55,490 nucleotides of DNA from JANXQE01 sp035651635 (GTDB taxonomy: Bacteria; Verrucomicrobiota; Verrucomicrobiia; Limisphaerales; UBA8199), in the NCBI GenBank assembly GCA_035651635.1, contig DASRFK010000220.1, positions 1 to 55,490 of the forward strand, read 5' to 3'. Every line of letters begins with the position of its first letter. Positions within the stretch are counted from its first letter, which is position 1. The notes below the pieces were generated by a model. It saw only the letters and a list, made by a program, of their open reading frames with translations. It had not been told where the DNA came from and did no database searches. A program made the position numbers and the translations under genes. Positions 24,063 through 33,406 of this stretch are shown here, piece by piece.

Positions 24063-25529
24063 ATGATTGATTCGATCCCAGAGGGCGGCGCGGAGGGTGG
24101 CGCTCCAGCTCCGGATCTCAAACGCCCTCGCCGCCAGAAGTCCGCCGCCGCCCCAAAACTCGATCGGCTCCCCCCCCATTCGCCCGAGGCCGAACAGGGT
24201 GTTTTGGGCTGCATCCTGATCGCGCCCAACGAATGCATGGGCGAGTGCATTGAAAAGCTCAAGAGCAGCGAGGAGGTGTTTTACGACCTGCGCCACCAGA
24301 CTATTTTCAAAATCTTGAGTGAGATGTACGACAGCCGCGAGGCGATCGACCTCATCACGGTCCAGCAGCGGCTAAAGAATGCCCAATTGCTCGAGCAGGT
24401 CGGCGGCCTGGCCTACCTGTCGGTCTTGCCTGACGTGGTGCCCTCGGCGGCCAACCTTTCCTATTACCTGGAGATCGTGCGGGAGAAGTATCTGCTCCGG
24501 CGCATGATCCACGTTTGCACCGATGTCGTGGGCCGGGTTTACGATTACGAAGGGGAAGTCGATGCGTTGATGGACGAGGTCGAGCGGGACATTCTGCGCA
24601 TTAGTGAAGCGCGGGTTCAGGCGCAAACCACCAACATCAAGGACCTGGTCAAGCGCGCAATTGGCACCATCGAGGATTTCCATCAACGCCAGGGAACACT
24701 GACGGGGATCCCCACCGGCTTTAGCGACCTGGATAAGATGACCAATGGGTTGCACGGCGGGGAGATGGTGGTGATCGCCGCCCGGCCTTCGATGGGCAAA
24801 ACCAGCCTGGCCATGAACATTGCCGAGCACGTTGCGCTGGAAGCCAAGTTGCCGGTGGGGGTTTTTAGCCTGGAAATGACGGCCGAATCCCTGGTGCTGC
24901 GAATGCTCTGTTCCCGCTCCCGGGTGAATTTGCGCAACGTGCGGGAGGGGTTCCTGGCCGAACGCGATTTTCCGAAACTAACCGGCGCGGCCGGCAAGCT
25001 CGCCGGCTCGCCTTTGTTCATCGACGATTCCTCGGGATTGTCGATTTTACAGCTCCGCGCCAAGGCGCGGCGCATGCACCAGCAGTATCACATCAAGCTT
25101 TTCGTGATTGACTACCTGCAACTGCTCCATTCTACTGCGCGCCGCGCGGAGAACCGGCAGCAAGAGATCGCCGATATCTCAAGTGGCATCAAGGCTTTGG
25201 CCAAGGAACTCAAGGTTCCCATCATCGTCTTGAGCCAGTTAAACCGCGAATTGGAGCGGGAAAAGAACCGCAAACCGCGGATGTCCGATTTGCGCGAATC
25301 CGGCTCGATTGAACAAGATGCCGATTTGGTTGGTCTGCTATACAAGCCGAATGTGGACGACGATGAAAACGCAGCGGGTGGCCCGGTGGCCGAAGAAGCT
25401 GTGGCGGTCAACCTGCTGATTGCCAAGCAACGCAACGGCCCGACCGGTGATGTCAATTTGACCTTTTTGCGATCTTATACACGCTTTGAAAATGCGGCCA
25501 AAGTAAGCGACGACGACGTGCCTAACTGA
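24063..25529 (+). CDS. dnaB: Replicative DNA helicase DnaB
   Basis: 488 residues, the family's normal length. The N-terminal DnaB/primase-interaction domain starts at 'PPHSPEAEQGVLGCIL'. The C-terminal RecA-like ATPase has Walker A 'ARPSMGKTSLAMNIA' (about 240-254), Walker B region 'LFVIDYLQLL', and the DnaB motifs 'QEIADISSGIKALAKEL' and 'VLSQLNRELE' and 'RMSDLRESGSIEQDAD'. Works as a ring-shaped hexamer unwinding DNA at the replication fork. The first ~35 residues are Pro/Ala-rich and basic, longer than in Escherichia coli DnaB. The gene starts 72 nt after the secreted-protein gene and is followed 10 nt later by bamA. Confidence 0.97.
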   Translation: MIDSIPEGGAEGGAPAPDLKRPRRQKSAAAPKLDRLPPHSPEAEQGVLGCILIAPNECMGECIEKLKSSEEVFYDLRHQTIFKILSEMYDSREAIDLITVQQRLKNAQLLEQVGGLAYLSVLPDVVPSAANLSYYLEIVREKYLLRRMIHVCTDVVGRVYDYEGEVDALMDEVERDILRISEARVQAQTTNIKDLVKRAIGTIEDFHQRQGTLTGIPTGFSDLDKMTNGLHGGEMVVIAARPSMGKTSLAMNIAEHVALEAKLPVGVFSLEMTAESLVLRMLCSRSRVNLRNVREGFLAERDFPKLTGAAGKLAGSPLFIDDSSGLSILQLRAKARRMHQQYHIKLFVIDYLQLLHSTARRAENRQQEIADISSGIKALAKELKVPIIVLSQLNRELEREKNRKPRMSDLRESGSIEQDADLVGLLYKPNVDDDENAAGGPVAEEAVAVNLLIAKQRNGPTGDVNLTFLRSYTRFENAAKVSDDDVPN

Positions 25530-25539
25530 CCGAACGACG

Positions 25540-28071
25540 ATGAAAGTTCTGTTTCGCCTGTGCGCGGTCTGCCTCTTGCTGGCGTGGCCGCCTTTGGCGG
25601 AGGCACAACTGGCGGCTTCCAAGGTCGCGAAAATCGAGATTAAGTACGTCGGCCCGCCTTCCGTCGGGGAAGAACTGGTTCGCGCCAATATCCGCGTCAA
25701 GCCCGGCGACACGTATCTGCCCGCCGCCGTCGATGACGACGTCCGGAACCTGTACGCCACCGGCCTGTTTTATAACGTCCGGGTTACTCTTGCCAATGGT
25801 CCGGATGGCGTCATCCTGACTTACCTGGTTCAAGGCAACCCCCGGCTCACGGAAATCAAGTTCCAGGGCAACAAACGTTTTGCCGACGCCAAGCTGCGCA
25901 AAACTATTTCCGCAAAGGTCGGCGAACCTTTTAAAGAGAGCAAACTGTTCATCGACGCCCAGGAAATTCAGAAGCTTTACCAAAAGAAGGGCTATCCCCG
26001 GACCGAGGCGAAGTACACGTTCACGATTGACGAAAACGCCGGGCGGGCCACGGCCACTTTCGAAATTAAAGAAAGTCCCAAGATAAAAATTGCGCGCGTC
26101 GAGTTCGTCGGCGCGCAGGCCTTCAGCCAAAAGCGCCTGGCCAAGGTGATCAAGACCCGCAAACACTGGATGTTTTCCTGGATTACCGGCAGCGGCGTCC
26201 TCAAGGACGAGCAGTTCGAGGAAGACAAGGAGAAGTTGGCGGACTTCTACCGCAATGGCGCCGGCAAACCAGGGCAGGGGGGCTACCTGGATTTCGAGAT
26301 CAAGAAAATCGAATTCCTTTATCCCACGCCGCGCACGATGGTGATCCGCTTCATCATTTACGAAGGCACACAGTACCACGTGGGAGCCGTCAAATTCACG
26401 GGCAACAAAATTTTCAGCACCGCTGATATCACCAACGGCTTGCGCCAGGTTCACCCCATGAAAGGTCAGCGGGGTAAAATCGGTCCCAACGGCCTGCTGA
26501 TGGACGTGGGCGACATCTTCACGCCCAAGGGCCTCAAGCAGGACACCGAAGACGTCGAGGACGTTTATGGCGCCAAAGGATACATCGATGTGGGCTCGTC
26601 CAGCCGCGGCTTGACGGTGGTGCGCATTCCCAACACCGACACCGGCACCATGGATTTGGATTTTCAAGTTGAGGAAGGCCAGAAATCCTACATCGAAAAG
26701 ATCGAAATCCGCGGCAATACCAAGACCAAAGACAAAGTCATTCGGCGCGAGTTGGCGGTGTCGCCGGGTGAAGTATTCGATATGGTCCGCGTTAAGCGCA
26801 GCAAACAACGCCTCGAAGGATTGCAGTACTTCGAAAAGGTCGATACCCGCCCGGAACCGACCGACATTCCCACTCACCGCGATCTCATTATTGGTGTGGA
26901 TGAGAAAAATACGGGGAATTTGACTCTGGGCGCGGGGTTCAGTTCCATCGATTCCCTGGTCGGCTTTGCGGAAATGACGCAAGGCAATTTCGATCTGTTC
27001 CATCCGCCCACGTTCACGGGCGGGGGCCAGCGCTTCCGACTGAGGGTGGCCCTGGGCACGCTGACCCAGGATTACCTGGCCTCATTTGTCGAGCCGTGGT
27101 TTCTGGGGCACAAATTGGCATTGGGCGTGGATTTGTACTATCGCGACCTGGCCTATTTCAGTCTCAATAATATTTACGATGTGGTTCGGGGAGGTGCCCG
27201 GGTGAGTTTGACGCGCGCCCTGGGCAGCGATTATCTGATCGGCAGTGTCAGTTATACGCTGGAGGACGTTAACATCCGGTTGAATCCCGGGTTCTTTGGA
27301 CCGACCCTCGGGAATCTCGCTGGACAAGGGCCGCCGGGGTTTGGGACCCCTTCCGGCCCGGTGGGGCCTGGCTCAATTTCGGGCCCGCCGTTCGTGATTC
27401 CGGCGAACGTGCCGGATGCTATTTTGGCCGAGCAAGGCTGGAACCTGTACTCCCGGCTGGGTGCGTCGCTGGCATATGACACGCGCAATAGCGTGCAGTT
27501 GCCTAACAAAGGCCAGCGGACGGAGTTGGATGGCGAGTTTGTCGGCGGTCCCCTGGGAGGCGATCGCAACTTTGCCAAAATCGAGCTCAAAACCGGCTGG
27601 TACTTCAAGGGCTTCGCCAAGGGCCACGTTCTGGAATTGGTCGCCCGCTCCGGGGTCGCTAAAAACCTCCAATCGGGAGACGTTCCGTTCGAGGAGCGTT
27701 ATTACCTCGGCGGACTTTATTCGCTGCGCGGGTTTAAATTCTACAGCATCAGCCCGCGCCAGGCTGGCTTCACTGAACCGATTGGGGGCGACACTTACTG
27801 GTTTGGCTCGGCCGAATATAGCATCCCGATCATCGAACAGGAGCACGGGATTGGTGTGCGATTTGCCGTGTTCTATGACATTGGTAATGTGGCCGTAAAA
27901 CCGTATAGTTGGAGCCTGAACAACTTCGATGACAACTGGGGTGTCGGCTTGCGTCTGAATCTGCCGATCGGGCCGATTCGCCTCGACTACGGCATTCCCA
28001 TTCACCATGACCAGTACAATAGCAGCAGCGGTCAATTCCAGTTCGGGGTAGGCTATACCCGCGCGTTTTGA
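25540..28071 (+). CDS. bamA: Outer membrane protein assembly factor BamA
   Basis: 843 residues. Signal peptide cleaved near 'LAEAQ' (about residue 22), five POTRA domains over about 30-460 (repeated 'I.I.GN.r' starts such as 'EIKFQGNKRFADAKLRKTIS', 'VKFTGNKIFSTADI' and 'KIEIRGNTKTKDKVIRREL'), then an Omp85 16-stranded barrel. The 'YYLGGLYSLRGF' segment (about 720-731) carries the conserved (V/L)RGF motif of the lid loop, and the last residue is Phe, as usual for barrel proteins. It folds and inserts outer-membrane barrels and shows this is a diderm bacterium. A glycine/proline-rich loop at about 585-625 is longer than usual. Confidence 0.95.
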   Translation: MKVLFRLCAVCLLLAWPPLAEAQLAASKVAKIEIKYVGPPSVGEELVRANIRVKPGDTYLPAAVDDDVRNLYATGLFYNVRVTLANGPDGVILTYLVQGNPRLTEIKFQGNKRFADAKLRKTISAKVGEPFKESKLFIDAQEIQKLYQKKGYPRTEAKYTFTIDENAGRATATFEIKESPKIKIARVEFVGAQAFSQKRLAKVIKTRKHWMFSWITGSGVLKDEQFEEDKEKLADFYRNGAGKPGQGGYLDFEIKKIEFLYPTPRTMVIRFIIYEGTQYHVGAVKFTGNKIFSTADITNGLRQVHPMKGQRGKIGPNGLLMDVGDIFTPKGLKQDTEDVEDVYGAKGYIDVGSSSRGLTVVRIPNTDTGTMDLDFQVEEGQKSYIEKIEIRGNTKTKDKVIRRELAVSPGEVFDMVRVKRSKQRLEGLQYFEKVDTRPEPTDIPTHRDLIIGVDEKNTGNLTLGAGFSSIDSLVGFAEMTQGNFDLFHPPTFTGGGQRFRLRVALGTLTQDYLASFVEPWFLGHKLALGVDLYYRDLAYFSLNNIYDVVRGGARVSLTRALGSDYLIGSVSYTLEDVNIRLNPGFFGPTLGNLAGQGPPGFGTPSGPVGPGSISGPPFVIPANVPDAILAEQGWNLYSRLGASLAYDTRNSVQLPNKGQRTELDGEFVGGPLGGDRNFAKIELKTGWYFKGFAKGHVLELVARSGVAKNLQSGDVPFEERYYLGGLYSLRGFKFYSISPRQAGFTEPIGGDTYWFGSAEYSIPIIEQEHGIGVRFAVFYDIGNVAVKPYSWSLNNFDDNWGVGLRLNLPIGPIRLDYGIPIHHDQYNSSSGQFQFGVGYTRAF

Positions 28072-28072
28072 T

Positions 28073-30526
28073 ATGACCAGGCCAATGCGTCAGACTTGCG
28101 CCCCCGGCAAACCTTTTCTCGCTTGGATTGCGCGCTCCTTGCTGGCCATGGCTTGCGCGTCCGCGGTTGGACTTGCGAGCACTCCCGGGAGTTCTCACCG
28201 TTTACCCCAGACCGTTGCCCAGTGCTCGCTGCCCCTGTTTTTTGAGGGCACTCCAGCGCCGCTCAATACTCCGGCCAGCTTTGTCGCCCGCGGGCCGAAT
28301 TACCACTTTAACATTACTCCGGCAGGGGTCGACATTCTATTACGTAAGCCAGAAGTCAACGCCTCCGCCGCTTCGATCCAGCGTCGTGACTCGTACCCGG
28401 TTTCCCATGCGCCTGCTCGGCTGGTCCGCATGAGCTTCCCGGGCGGCAATTCCCAGGCGGCGCTGGCCGGTACTGGCGAGATGGAGGGGAAGGTAAACTA
28501 CTTGTTAGGCAGCGACCCGGCTGGCTGGCGTTCGAAGGTTTCCATCTTTGCAGGGGTGCGCGTTAGCGGACTGTATCCCGGCATTGACCTGACGTACTAT
28601 GGTAACAATCGCCAAATCGAGTACGATTTCGCGATTGCCCCCAAAGCAGACCCTTCAGCTATCGCGCTGCGTTTCGAAGGGATCGAGAAACTCGCGGTAA
28701 GTTCAGATGGAGAATTAATCATTGGGATGGGCGACGCCGAGCTGCGACAGCATCGGCCGGTGCTTTACCAGCTCGTGAAAGGTGTTCGCCGTGAAGTTTC
28801 CGGCGGGTATGTCCTGAAGGATGCTCACACAGCTACTTTTGCGCTCGGCCCGTACGATCACGACCTGCCGCTGGTCATCGATCCGGTGTTCAGTTACTCC
28901 ACTTATTTCGGCGGGAACGCCGGCGATACCGGCCTTTCCATCAAAGTCGATTCCGTCGGCTCGGTCTACCTGGCCGGCGAGACGCTTTCCACGCAATTCC
29001 CGGCGAGCTCTTCTGGCAATCCGTTCCAGCCCCGACTACATGGCGGCACTACGACAGGCGATGCTTTTGTCGCCAAGCTCGATAGCACCGGTTCCAATCT
29101 GGTCTATTTTACTTACCTCGGCGGCAGCGGTGATGATGGAGCTTACGATCTGGCAATTGACGCTGCCGGAAACGCGTTCCTTGCCGGTTTCACCGAGTCG
29201 CCGGATTTTCCGACGAAAAACGCGATCTTCCCGCATATCAACGGGGTGCTGGACCCCAAGTTCCAGATTTACCCGGCGGAAGCTTTTGTGACGGAGGTCA
29301 ATCCTGAAGGCTCGGCCTTGGTTTATTCGACCTATCTCGGGGGAAACGGAAGCGACGTGGCCAGCGCAATTGCTGTGGATAGCTCCGGTTACGTTTATGT
29401 AGCGGGCTATACTTTCTCGACGAATTTTCCGGTGGTCAACGCGTATCAGACCCAATTGGCTGGAAACGACGATGTGTTTGTTTCCAAACTGGCACCTGAT
29501 GGCCGAAGCCTGGTTTATTCCACTTACCTGGGCGGCGTCTCCATCGACGAAGCCGAGGGCATTGCTGCCGACTCGGCCGGCTACGCTTATGTGGCCGGGT
29601 ACACCGCCTCGACCAATTTCCCTGTGACCGCCGGTGCGTGGAGTTCCAGCCTCAATGGTTCCGGCGCGGGCGTTACCGTTTACGACGCTTTCCTGACCAA
29701 GCTCGCTCCCAATGGACGGGGTCTCATCTATTCGACGTACTTTGGCGGTTCGCAGAACGATTATGGATATCGAGTTGCCGTGGACGGCTCGGGCAGCGCG
29801 TACTTGGTGGGTGCGACTCAATCCCCCGAGTTTGCCCACACGAACAGCTTTGGCCTCACCAGTGGCAATAGCACCAATGCCGTCAATTTTGATGCTTTCT
29901 TCACAAAATTTGCTGTTAACGGTAAGCCCGAATATTCCGCTATGTTCGGTGGAACGGATAATGATGCGGCTTGGGACGTGGCTCTTGATCCTGTGGGCCG
30001 CGCTTTCGTCGTCGGAATAACTCTTTCGACAAACTTTCCCGTGGTCAACCCCTTTGACCTGTTCCGGCGCGCCAACTCGGGCGGCAAAGATGTGTTTGTG
30101 GTTGGCTTCGAAACGAATGCTGCGCCGGTGCTTTATTCAGGTTACCTGGGCGGTGGTGGCAACGATTATGGTTATGCCATTGCCGTGGATTCTGAGGCCA
30201 ATGCCTACATCAGCGGCATGACTTTTTCCGGGGCGTTTCCGACTAAAACCGGCGCCTTCCAGTCCGCTCTTTCAGGCTCGAGCGACACGTTCGTGGCCAA
30301 GATTCGCTTGTTCGATCCCATGTTAAACGTGGCGCTCGCAGGTGACACCTTCCAAATTAGCTGGCCAGCAACGGCTCCCGACTACTTCCTCCAATCGACC
30401 GCGGATCTGGCGCAGCCTGAGGTTTGGAGCGATGTCGGCCAGCCGCCAGTCCTTTCGGCGGGTCAGTATCGCGTCAGCATCCCGGCGACGAACACATCAG
30501 TCCTCTTTCGGCTGCAGCGTCGCTAA
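28073..30526 (+). CDS. Secreted SBBP-repeat beta-propeller protein
   Basis: 817 residues, starting 1 nt after the bamA stop, so probably co-transcribed. A signal peptide-like N-terminus ends near residue 43. An N-terminal domain typical of SBBP proteins covers about 50-270 ('GKVNYLLGSDPAGWRSKV', 'YPGIDLTYYGNNRQIEYDF'). Then come about eight SBBP units of the form 'L.YSTYLGG...D.a..IAVD..G.aYVAG.T.S.NFPv' (about 275-745). The C-terminal 'FQISWPATAPDYFLQSTADL' to 'FRLQRR' module resembles the ends of the other big secreted proteins here, suggesting a shared export or surface-display signal. Molecular function unknown. Confidence 0.85.
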   Translation: MTRPMRQTCAPGKPFLAWIARSLLAMACASAVGLASTPGSSHRLPQTVAQCSLPLFFEGTPAPLNTPASFVARGPNYHFNITPAGVDILLRKPEVNASAASIQRRDSYPVSHAPARLVRMSFPGGNSQAALAGTGEMEGKVNYLLGSDPAGWRSKVSIFAGVRVSGLYPGIDLTYYGNNRQIEYDFAIAPKADPSAIALRFEGIEKLAVSSDGELIIGMGDAELRQHRPVLYQLVKGVRREVSGGYVLKDAHTATFALGPYDHDLPLVIDPVFSYSTYFGGNAGDTGLSIKVDSVGSVYLAGETLSTQFPASSSGNPFQPRLHGGTTTGDAFVAKLDSTGSNLVYFTYLGGSGDDGAYDLAIDAAGNAFLAGFTESPDFPTKNAIFPHINGVLDPKFQIYPAEAFVTEVNPEGSALVYSTYLGGNGSDVASAIAVDSSGYVYVAGYTFSTNFPVVNAYQTQLAGNDDVFVSKLAPDGRSLVYSTYLGGVSIDEAEGIAADSAGYAYVAGYTASTNFPVTAGAWSSSLNGSGAGVTVYDAFLTKLAPNGRGLIYSTYFGGSQNDYGYRVAVDGSGSAYLVGATQSPEFAHTNSFGLTSGNSTNAVNFDAFFTKFAVNGKPEYSAMFGGTDNDAAWDVALDPVGRAFVVGITLSTNFPVVNPFDLFRRANSGGKDVFVVGFETNAAPVLYSGYLGGGGNDYGYAIAVDSEANAYISGMTFSGAFPTKTGAFQSALSGSSDTFVAKIRLFDPMLNVALAGDTFQISWPATAPDYFLQSTADLAQPEVWSDVGQPPVLSAGQYRVSIPATNTSVLFRLQRR

Positions 30527-30561
30527 GGAGAGAGCTCTCGAGCAAAACGTGCTACCCTGTC

Positions 30562-31422
30562 CTATTTGGTGAAGAGTTCGCCAACGTTGGCCGAGGAAGG
30601 TAATTGTTTGCCACCGGCGAAGAGTTTTTTTGGGCTGCCTCCGGCCCAGCGGCGGAGTCGGTACAAAGCGGCAAAGGCATAGTTCGGAGCCGCGCCACCC
30701 TGGCCCCCGGCCACTTCGCTGCCCCGGCGCACATTGTCGATCATCCAGGCCGGCAGTGAGAGGTGATAGGGATTACGCTGCACTTCGCCGACGTGGAAAG
30801 TCGTGGCGGCAATCATTTCCGCCAGGTTCTCCGCGGAGATCTCAACCATCAGGTTGGGATTGGTCATCGCTCCCCAGAACTCGGTTTCGGCGAGGTAACA
30901 CTGGAACCAGGGCGGCATTTTTTCCAGAGCATCCATGACCAGAAAGTGGGTGCCGATATGCGTGCTATTCCAATCGCGGTCGTGTGGAAAAATCAGCACG
31001 GTTGGGTGATGACTCTCGATGATGTCGCGGATGACCTGAACGCACTGAGCCCAGTGTTTGGGATCGGTCTGGCGGGCTTTAGTATTGATGCGATCGAGTC
31101 CAGAGGGCCCGGTAGGGAGCAGGTCAAACCCAAGATAATCACACGCGTTTCGCAGTTCGGCCAGGCGCGCAGCCTGCCGTTCCTTTTTGCTGCCTAACGT
31201 CACAGCCACATTGATGATCTTGAAGCCTGCTTCGCGCATCAACCGAAGAGCAATGCCGCCCGAAATGCATTCATCATCGGGATGCGGCGCAAAAAACAAA
31301 GCTCGCGGAGCGTTAGGTCCGAGTGCGGGCCGCGGCGTCGGCTCGAAACCGCCCAGCGGAAGCGCTCGGCCGTCTTCGAGGAGCTTAATATACTTTCCAA
31401 CGAGATCGTGGTATGGAGTCAT
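30562..31422 (-). CDS. PIG-L/LmbE family N-acetylglucosaminyl deacetylase
   Basis: 286 residues from the ATG at 31422 (MTPYHDL); an in-frame start further upstream would run into repeat sequence and is not preferred. The zinc-binding and catalytic signature 'FFAPHPDDE' is at about residues 44-51, with 'HPTVLIFPHDRDWNSTHIGTH' carrying the later histidine ligand. The family removes N-acetyl groups from GlcNAc conjugates or related amide-linked sugars. It lies downstream of the ROK kinase on the same strand with a repeat element between them, so an amino-sugar role is plausible but not shown. Confidence 0.88.
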   Translation of the reverse strand: MTPYHDLVGKYIKLLEDGRALPLGGFEPTPRPALGPNAPRALFFAPHPDDECISGGIALRLMREAGFKIINVAVTLGSKKERQAARLAELRNACDYLGFDLLPTGPSGLDRINTKARQTDPKHWAQCVQVIRDIIESHHPTVLIFPHDRDWNSTHIGTHFLVMDALEKMPPWFQCYLAETEFWGAMTNPNLMVEISAENLAEMIAATTFHVGEVQRNPYHLSLPAWMIDNVRRGSEVAGGQGGAAPNYAFAALYRLRRWAGGSPKKLFAGGKQLPSSANVGELFTK

Positions 31423-31459
31423 AAGGTGGGATTCGCTGCTTGGGAATGACGGCCTTGAA

Positions 31460-31612
31460 ACACGAAGCCCCAAGGCCTAAAACCCGAAAGAAGGTCGAAA
31501 TCCGAAATCCGAAACGGAGCACTAAGCCGTTGGCATGCTTTTTTCCGGCTTCGGTCTTGGGCCTTCGGATTTCTTTCGGCTTTCGACATTCGGGTTTAGG
31601 ATTTCCGCGGTT
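31460..31612 (+). repeat. Family C foldback repeat, copy C4
   Basis: Left arm about 31474-31519 ('aaacccgaaagaaggtcgaa', 'atccgaaatccgaaac'), right arm about 31549-31603 ('tcggtcttgggccttcggat', 'ttctttcggctttcgacatt'). The core differs from C1 and C2. It occupies almost the whole gap between the ROK kinase and the PIG-L gene. Confidence 0.75.
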
Positions 31613-31620
31613 CGCACATA

Positions 31621-33090
31621 TTAGCGGGTAGTACTTGCTGGCGTAAATGCGAGCCGCGGCAGGCTTGCCGCCGCAATGGCTTGTCCGTGGCGTTTGTCCT
31701 TTTCGTCCGGGATATGGAACGTAATGCGCGCGGCCAGATCAGCAAACTCCTGGCGCAACACCTCTTTGGCGCCGGCTAGAATCAGGTCCCCACCCGGGCC
31801 TGAAGTAACTCGGCCGAGGATCAGCACATGTTCCAGATCATAAAAATCAGCCAGGTGAGCGATGGTGTAACCGAGGTACACCCCAATCGTTTGGTAGATT
31901 CGACGGGCGCGGTAATCTCCGGCGTCCATCAGCTTCTGCACTTGTTTAAGTCTTTCGGCCAGAGGTAGCCTTGGATTCAGGTCAATTCCCGCCGAAGCAA
32001 GCAATCGGGCGACGCACTGCTGGGATAGGTACTGCACGCCACAACCACGATCGCCGGACCACTCATCGGCCGGGGCGTTTGGGTGGTAATCCACCGGAAT
32101 AAACGCCAATTCGTTCAGCCAGGAGGTGATATTCCCGTCGGCATTCACGTAGCCGCCGGCCGTGCTGGTTCCCAGCGAAATGCCGAGAATCCGGGTGCAA
32201 CCCAGAGACATGGAACCGGCCAGAGCAGTCACTTCGCCGTCGTTGACCACTTCGAACGGCACGCCGCCCCAAGCTTTTTGAATTTCGAGAAACAGGTTTT
32301 TAACCCGTCGTTCGAAGGCGTCGGGTGGCACACCGCGAAATAATGAAGCGACCTTCACCCGGTTCTGCAGATAAATGCCGGCCGCACTTCCGCCGATGGC
32401 ATCCACACGCGGCAGGTGCTCGGCCGCTTTCTTTAACGAATCCATAATGCCGTCGTAATGATATTGGGGGTCGGGTTGAAAATAGGGATCCCAGACCGTT
32501 TCATCACTGAATTTGACTTTTCCATCTATGACGGCCGCGGCCTTGCGATCGCTGCCGCCGAGGTCGAACCCGATACGACAGCCATCAAGGTTTCGGCCCA
32601 GAGCGGCAGTGCTGCGTCGTTCCGGCGGGAGTTCTTGGGTGTGGATCACTTCGATCGGGTGATCGAACATCCGCTCGCCGACGAGATTTGAGTCGAATTT
32701 GCCGGTTGCGGTGTTTCGGTAATGAGCCGCGAGCTGGTTCGCCAGTTCGACTGGGCCTTGGAAATGGATCCGGTATCCGCCGCGGGCCCAGAGCAGTAAT
32801 TTCACGATCCGTTCTATGTAGTTGAAGTTTCCCGCGGCGCCAGGATTGCTTGCCCCGAAGATCTCAGTGCAAAAGTGCGAAACATTTCCTTCGGTTTGTT
32901 CGAGCGCGATCTTTATCGGGACGGGCTGACCCGAACGGAGGACGCCGTCGCGAAAGGCATGGCCGGCCAGCACGGCCGGCCGAAAGTATGGGTCCAATAT
33001 CGGCAACACGCGAGGGGCGACCAGGGGCAGACCAGAGTTGGAATTGCTCACAGCAGAGCCGTTGTAATGGAATGGGCGGCGTGAGAGCAA
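31621..33090 (-). CDS. ROK-family sugar kinase-like protein with an N-terminal extension
   Basis: 489 residues from a TTG at 33090; a GTG at 33051 is an alternative start. The ATP-binding 'RIGFDLGGSDRK' (about 172-183), 'VDAIGGSAAGIY', 'VVNDGEVTALAG' (catalytic Asp in 'ND') and 'GISLGTSTAGGYV' match the ROK/glucokinase fold. ROK kinases are usually about 300 residues; the first ~170 residues here have no domain I recognise. The usual ROK zinc-binding Cys-rich motif is not obvious. Substrate unknown; probably a hexose or amino sugar. Confidence 0.8.
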   Translation of the reverse strand: MLSRRPFHYNGSAVSNSNSGLPLVAPRVLPILDPYFRPAVLAGHAFRDGVLRSGQPVPIKIALEQTEGNVSHFCTEIFGASNPGAAGNFNYIERIVKLLLWARGGYRIHFQGPVELANQLAAHYRNTATGKFDSNLVGERMFDHPIEVIHTQELPPERRSTAALGRNLDGCRIGFDLGGSDRKAAAVIDGKVKFSDETVWDPYFQPDPQYHYDGIMDSLKKAAEHLPRVDAIGGSAAGIYLQNRVKVASLFRGVPPDAFERRVKNLFLEIQKAWGGVPFEVVNDGEVTALAGSMSLGCTRILGISLGTSTAGGYVNADGNITSWLNELAFIPVDYHPNAPADEWSGDRGCGVQYLSQQCVARLLASAGIDLNPRLPLAERLKQVQKLMDAGDYRARRIYQTIGVYLGYTIAHLADFYDLEHVLILGRVTSGPGGDLILAGAKEVLRQEFADLAARITFHIPDEKDKRHGQAIAAASLPRLAFTPASTTR

Positions 33091-33406
33091 GTTTCATTAT
33101 CCCTTGACGACGAGTTCGCTCCGGTTCGACGCGGACTTTCTACCCGGCAGCAGCGCAGAGCCTTAGGCAGACTTCTAGTCTGCTTTGCGTGATCGGATGG
33201 TGGTCGTACGATTTTCGACGCGCTTCCGCAGGGGATGGCTGCGCCACTAGACTTTGCCCTTTCACCTTCACGGGACGGTCCATAGTATATCGCCTATCGT
33301 GACTCCAGCGAATGTCGAATCTGAGCGCATCCGACTGCCGGCCTATCGCCTCGGCGCCGATCCCATGTGGATGCTCGTTTTCCCGGTTACCGCCCCTTCC
33401 GTTTAG
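33091..33406 (+). promoter_or_regulatory. Divergent intergenic region between the ROK kinase and MBOAT genes
   Basis: 316 bp without a supported gene. It must hold the divergent start signals for both flanking genes, but I see no promoter good enough to place. The only clear structure is a family B-type hairpin at 33167-33183 (gcagact, loop tct, agtctgc). Confidence 0.45.
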
